In this document: positions 63,967 to 64,000 of the stretch, in pieces
Layout: each line of letters starts with the position of its first letter
How positions within the stretch are numbered: the stretch's first letter is position 1
Source: Streptosporangium sp040640155
Lineage (GTDB): Bacteria; Actinomycetota; Actinomycetes; Streptosporangiales; Streptosporangiaceae
Length of the DNA stretch: 64,000 nt
Assembly (NCBI RefSeq): GCF_040640155.1
Contig: NZ_JBFABE010000005.1
Coordinates: forward strand, 62,001-126,000
Direction of reading: 5' to 3'
The notes under the pieces: model-generated
What the model was told of the DNA's origin: nothing
Database searches by the model: none
What the model saw: the letters and a program-made list of their open reading frames with translations, nothing else
Program-made: the position numbers and the translations under genes

Positions 63967-64000
63967 ATGATCTTCCACGTGAACCGCCTGACGTTCCGGC
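63967..64000 (+). CDS. Start of a probable Dabb (stress-responsive A/B barrel) family gene, truncated by the window
   Basis: Only 11 codons are visible (MIFHVNRLTFR). The ATG has GAGGAG eight bases upstream, and the MI-HVNRLT opening resembles the first strand of Dabb-domain proteins. The family call is tentative on so little sequence. Confidence 0.45.
   Translation, partial: MIFHVNRLTFR

Noticed and set aside
1..64000. tRNA, rRNA or prophage genes
   Set aside because: Reading both strands I saw no cloverleaf-like CCA-ending segments, ribosomal RNA conserved blocks, integrase, terminase or structural phage genes. A covariance-model scan would be needed to exclude small RNAs firmly.

Overview
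The window is very GC-rich DNA with codon use, gene density and families typical of a filamentous actinobacterium. The mix suggests the Streptosporangiales (Streptosporangium/Nonomuraea-like): an Scr1-type XRE/DUF397 pair, a PF04672 methyltransferase, a DUF4429-SHOCT protein, a HicB-like/DUF4097/DrrAB operon, and a cysteine-containing leader peptide ahead of sulfur genes. This placement is inference. No rRNA, tRNA, CRISPR array or phage module is visible.

Layout. 1-6.9 kb: end of a probable MerR-type regulator, a large membrane protein, a TetR/P450 divergent pair sharing a perfect palindrome, and a second TetR divergent from two tandem paralogous small membrane proteins. 7.1-10.7 kb: operon of a ribbon-helix-helix regulator, DUF4097 protein, DrrA/DrrB-type ABC exporter and a DUF1707 protein with an unclear end. 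10.8-13.9 kb: epoxide hydrolase, MarR regulator, secreted BNR/YCF48-like repeat protein. 14.0-19.7 kb: six-gene organosulfur operon (lipoprotein, ATPase, permease, FMN monooxygenase, two flavin reductases) preceded by a 24-codon cysteine leader peptide and an attenuator-like hairpin. 20.0-24.6 kb: NUDIX protein, then three genes built around an NlpC/P60-like domain in which three of four copies have lost both catalytic residues. One of these is a membrane-anchored HTH protein.

24.7-34.4 kb: reductase, an ArsR/SRPBCC pair split by a 154-bp transposon remnant, dTDP-rhamnose genes rfbD, rfbC and rfbB scattered around a DUF4429 gene and a two-component system, and a methyltransferase. 34.7-44.4 kb: endonuclease Q-like nuclease, small secreted protein, nucleoside-kinase-like protein, then a GntR regulator with an amino-sugar ABC transporter, GH20 hexosaminidase and a secreted CBM3-GH16-like protein. 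44.5-48.3 kb: second TetR/P450 pair, two small coupled genes, XRE/DUF397 pair. 48.5-53.4 kb: an ABC exporter with its own two-component system, whose kinase and regulator genes are separated by an intact tnpB element. 53.6-64 kb: RelE/Phd-type toxin-antitoxin pair, a methyltransferase, a polysaccharide group (flippase, asparagine synthase, glycosyltransferase), SDR and acyl-CoA dehydrogenase with divergent TetR, a gene-poor stretch and the start of a Dabb-type gene.

The two most unusual signals are as follows. (1) The tnpB element and its short derivative both sit exactly in what were ATGA stop/start overlaps of co-translated gene pairs; each insertion regenerates the stop codon and keeps the start codon. 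(2) The divergent HTH-membrane and secreted-protein locus has NlpC/P60-like domains that lost Cys (to Gly) and His (to Ala, Ser or Gln) together, which suggests a cell-wall sensing or binding system rather than a hydrolase set. Several genes also have a TANNNT box 6-7 nt before the start codon, suggesting leaderless transcripts.
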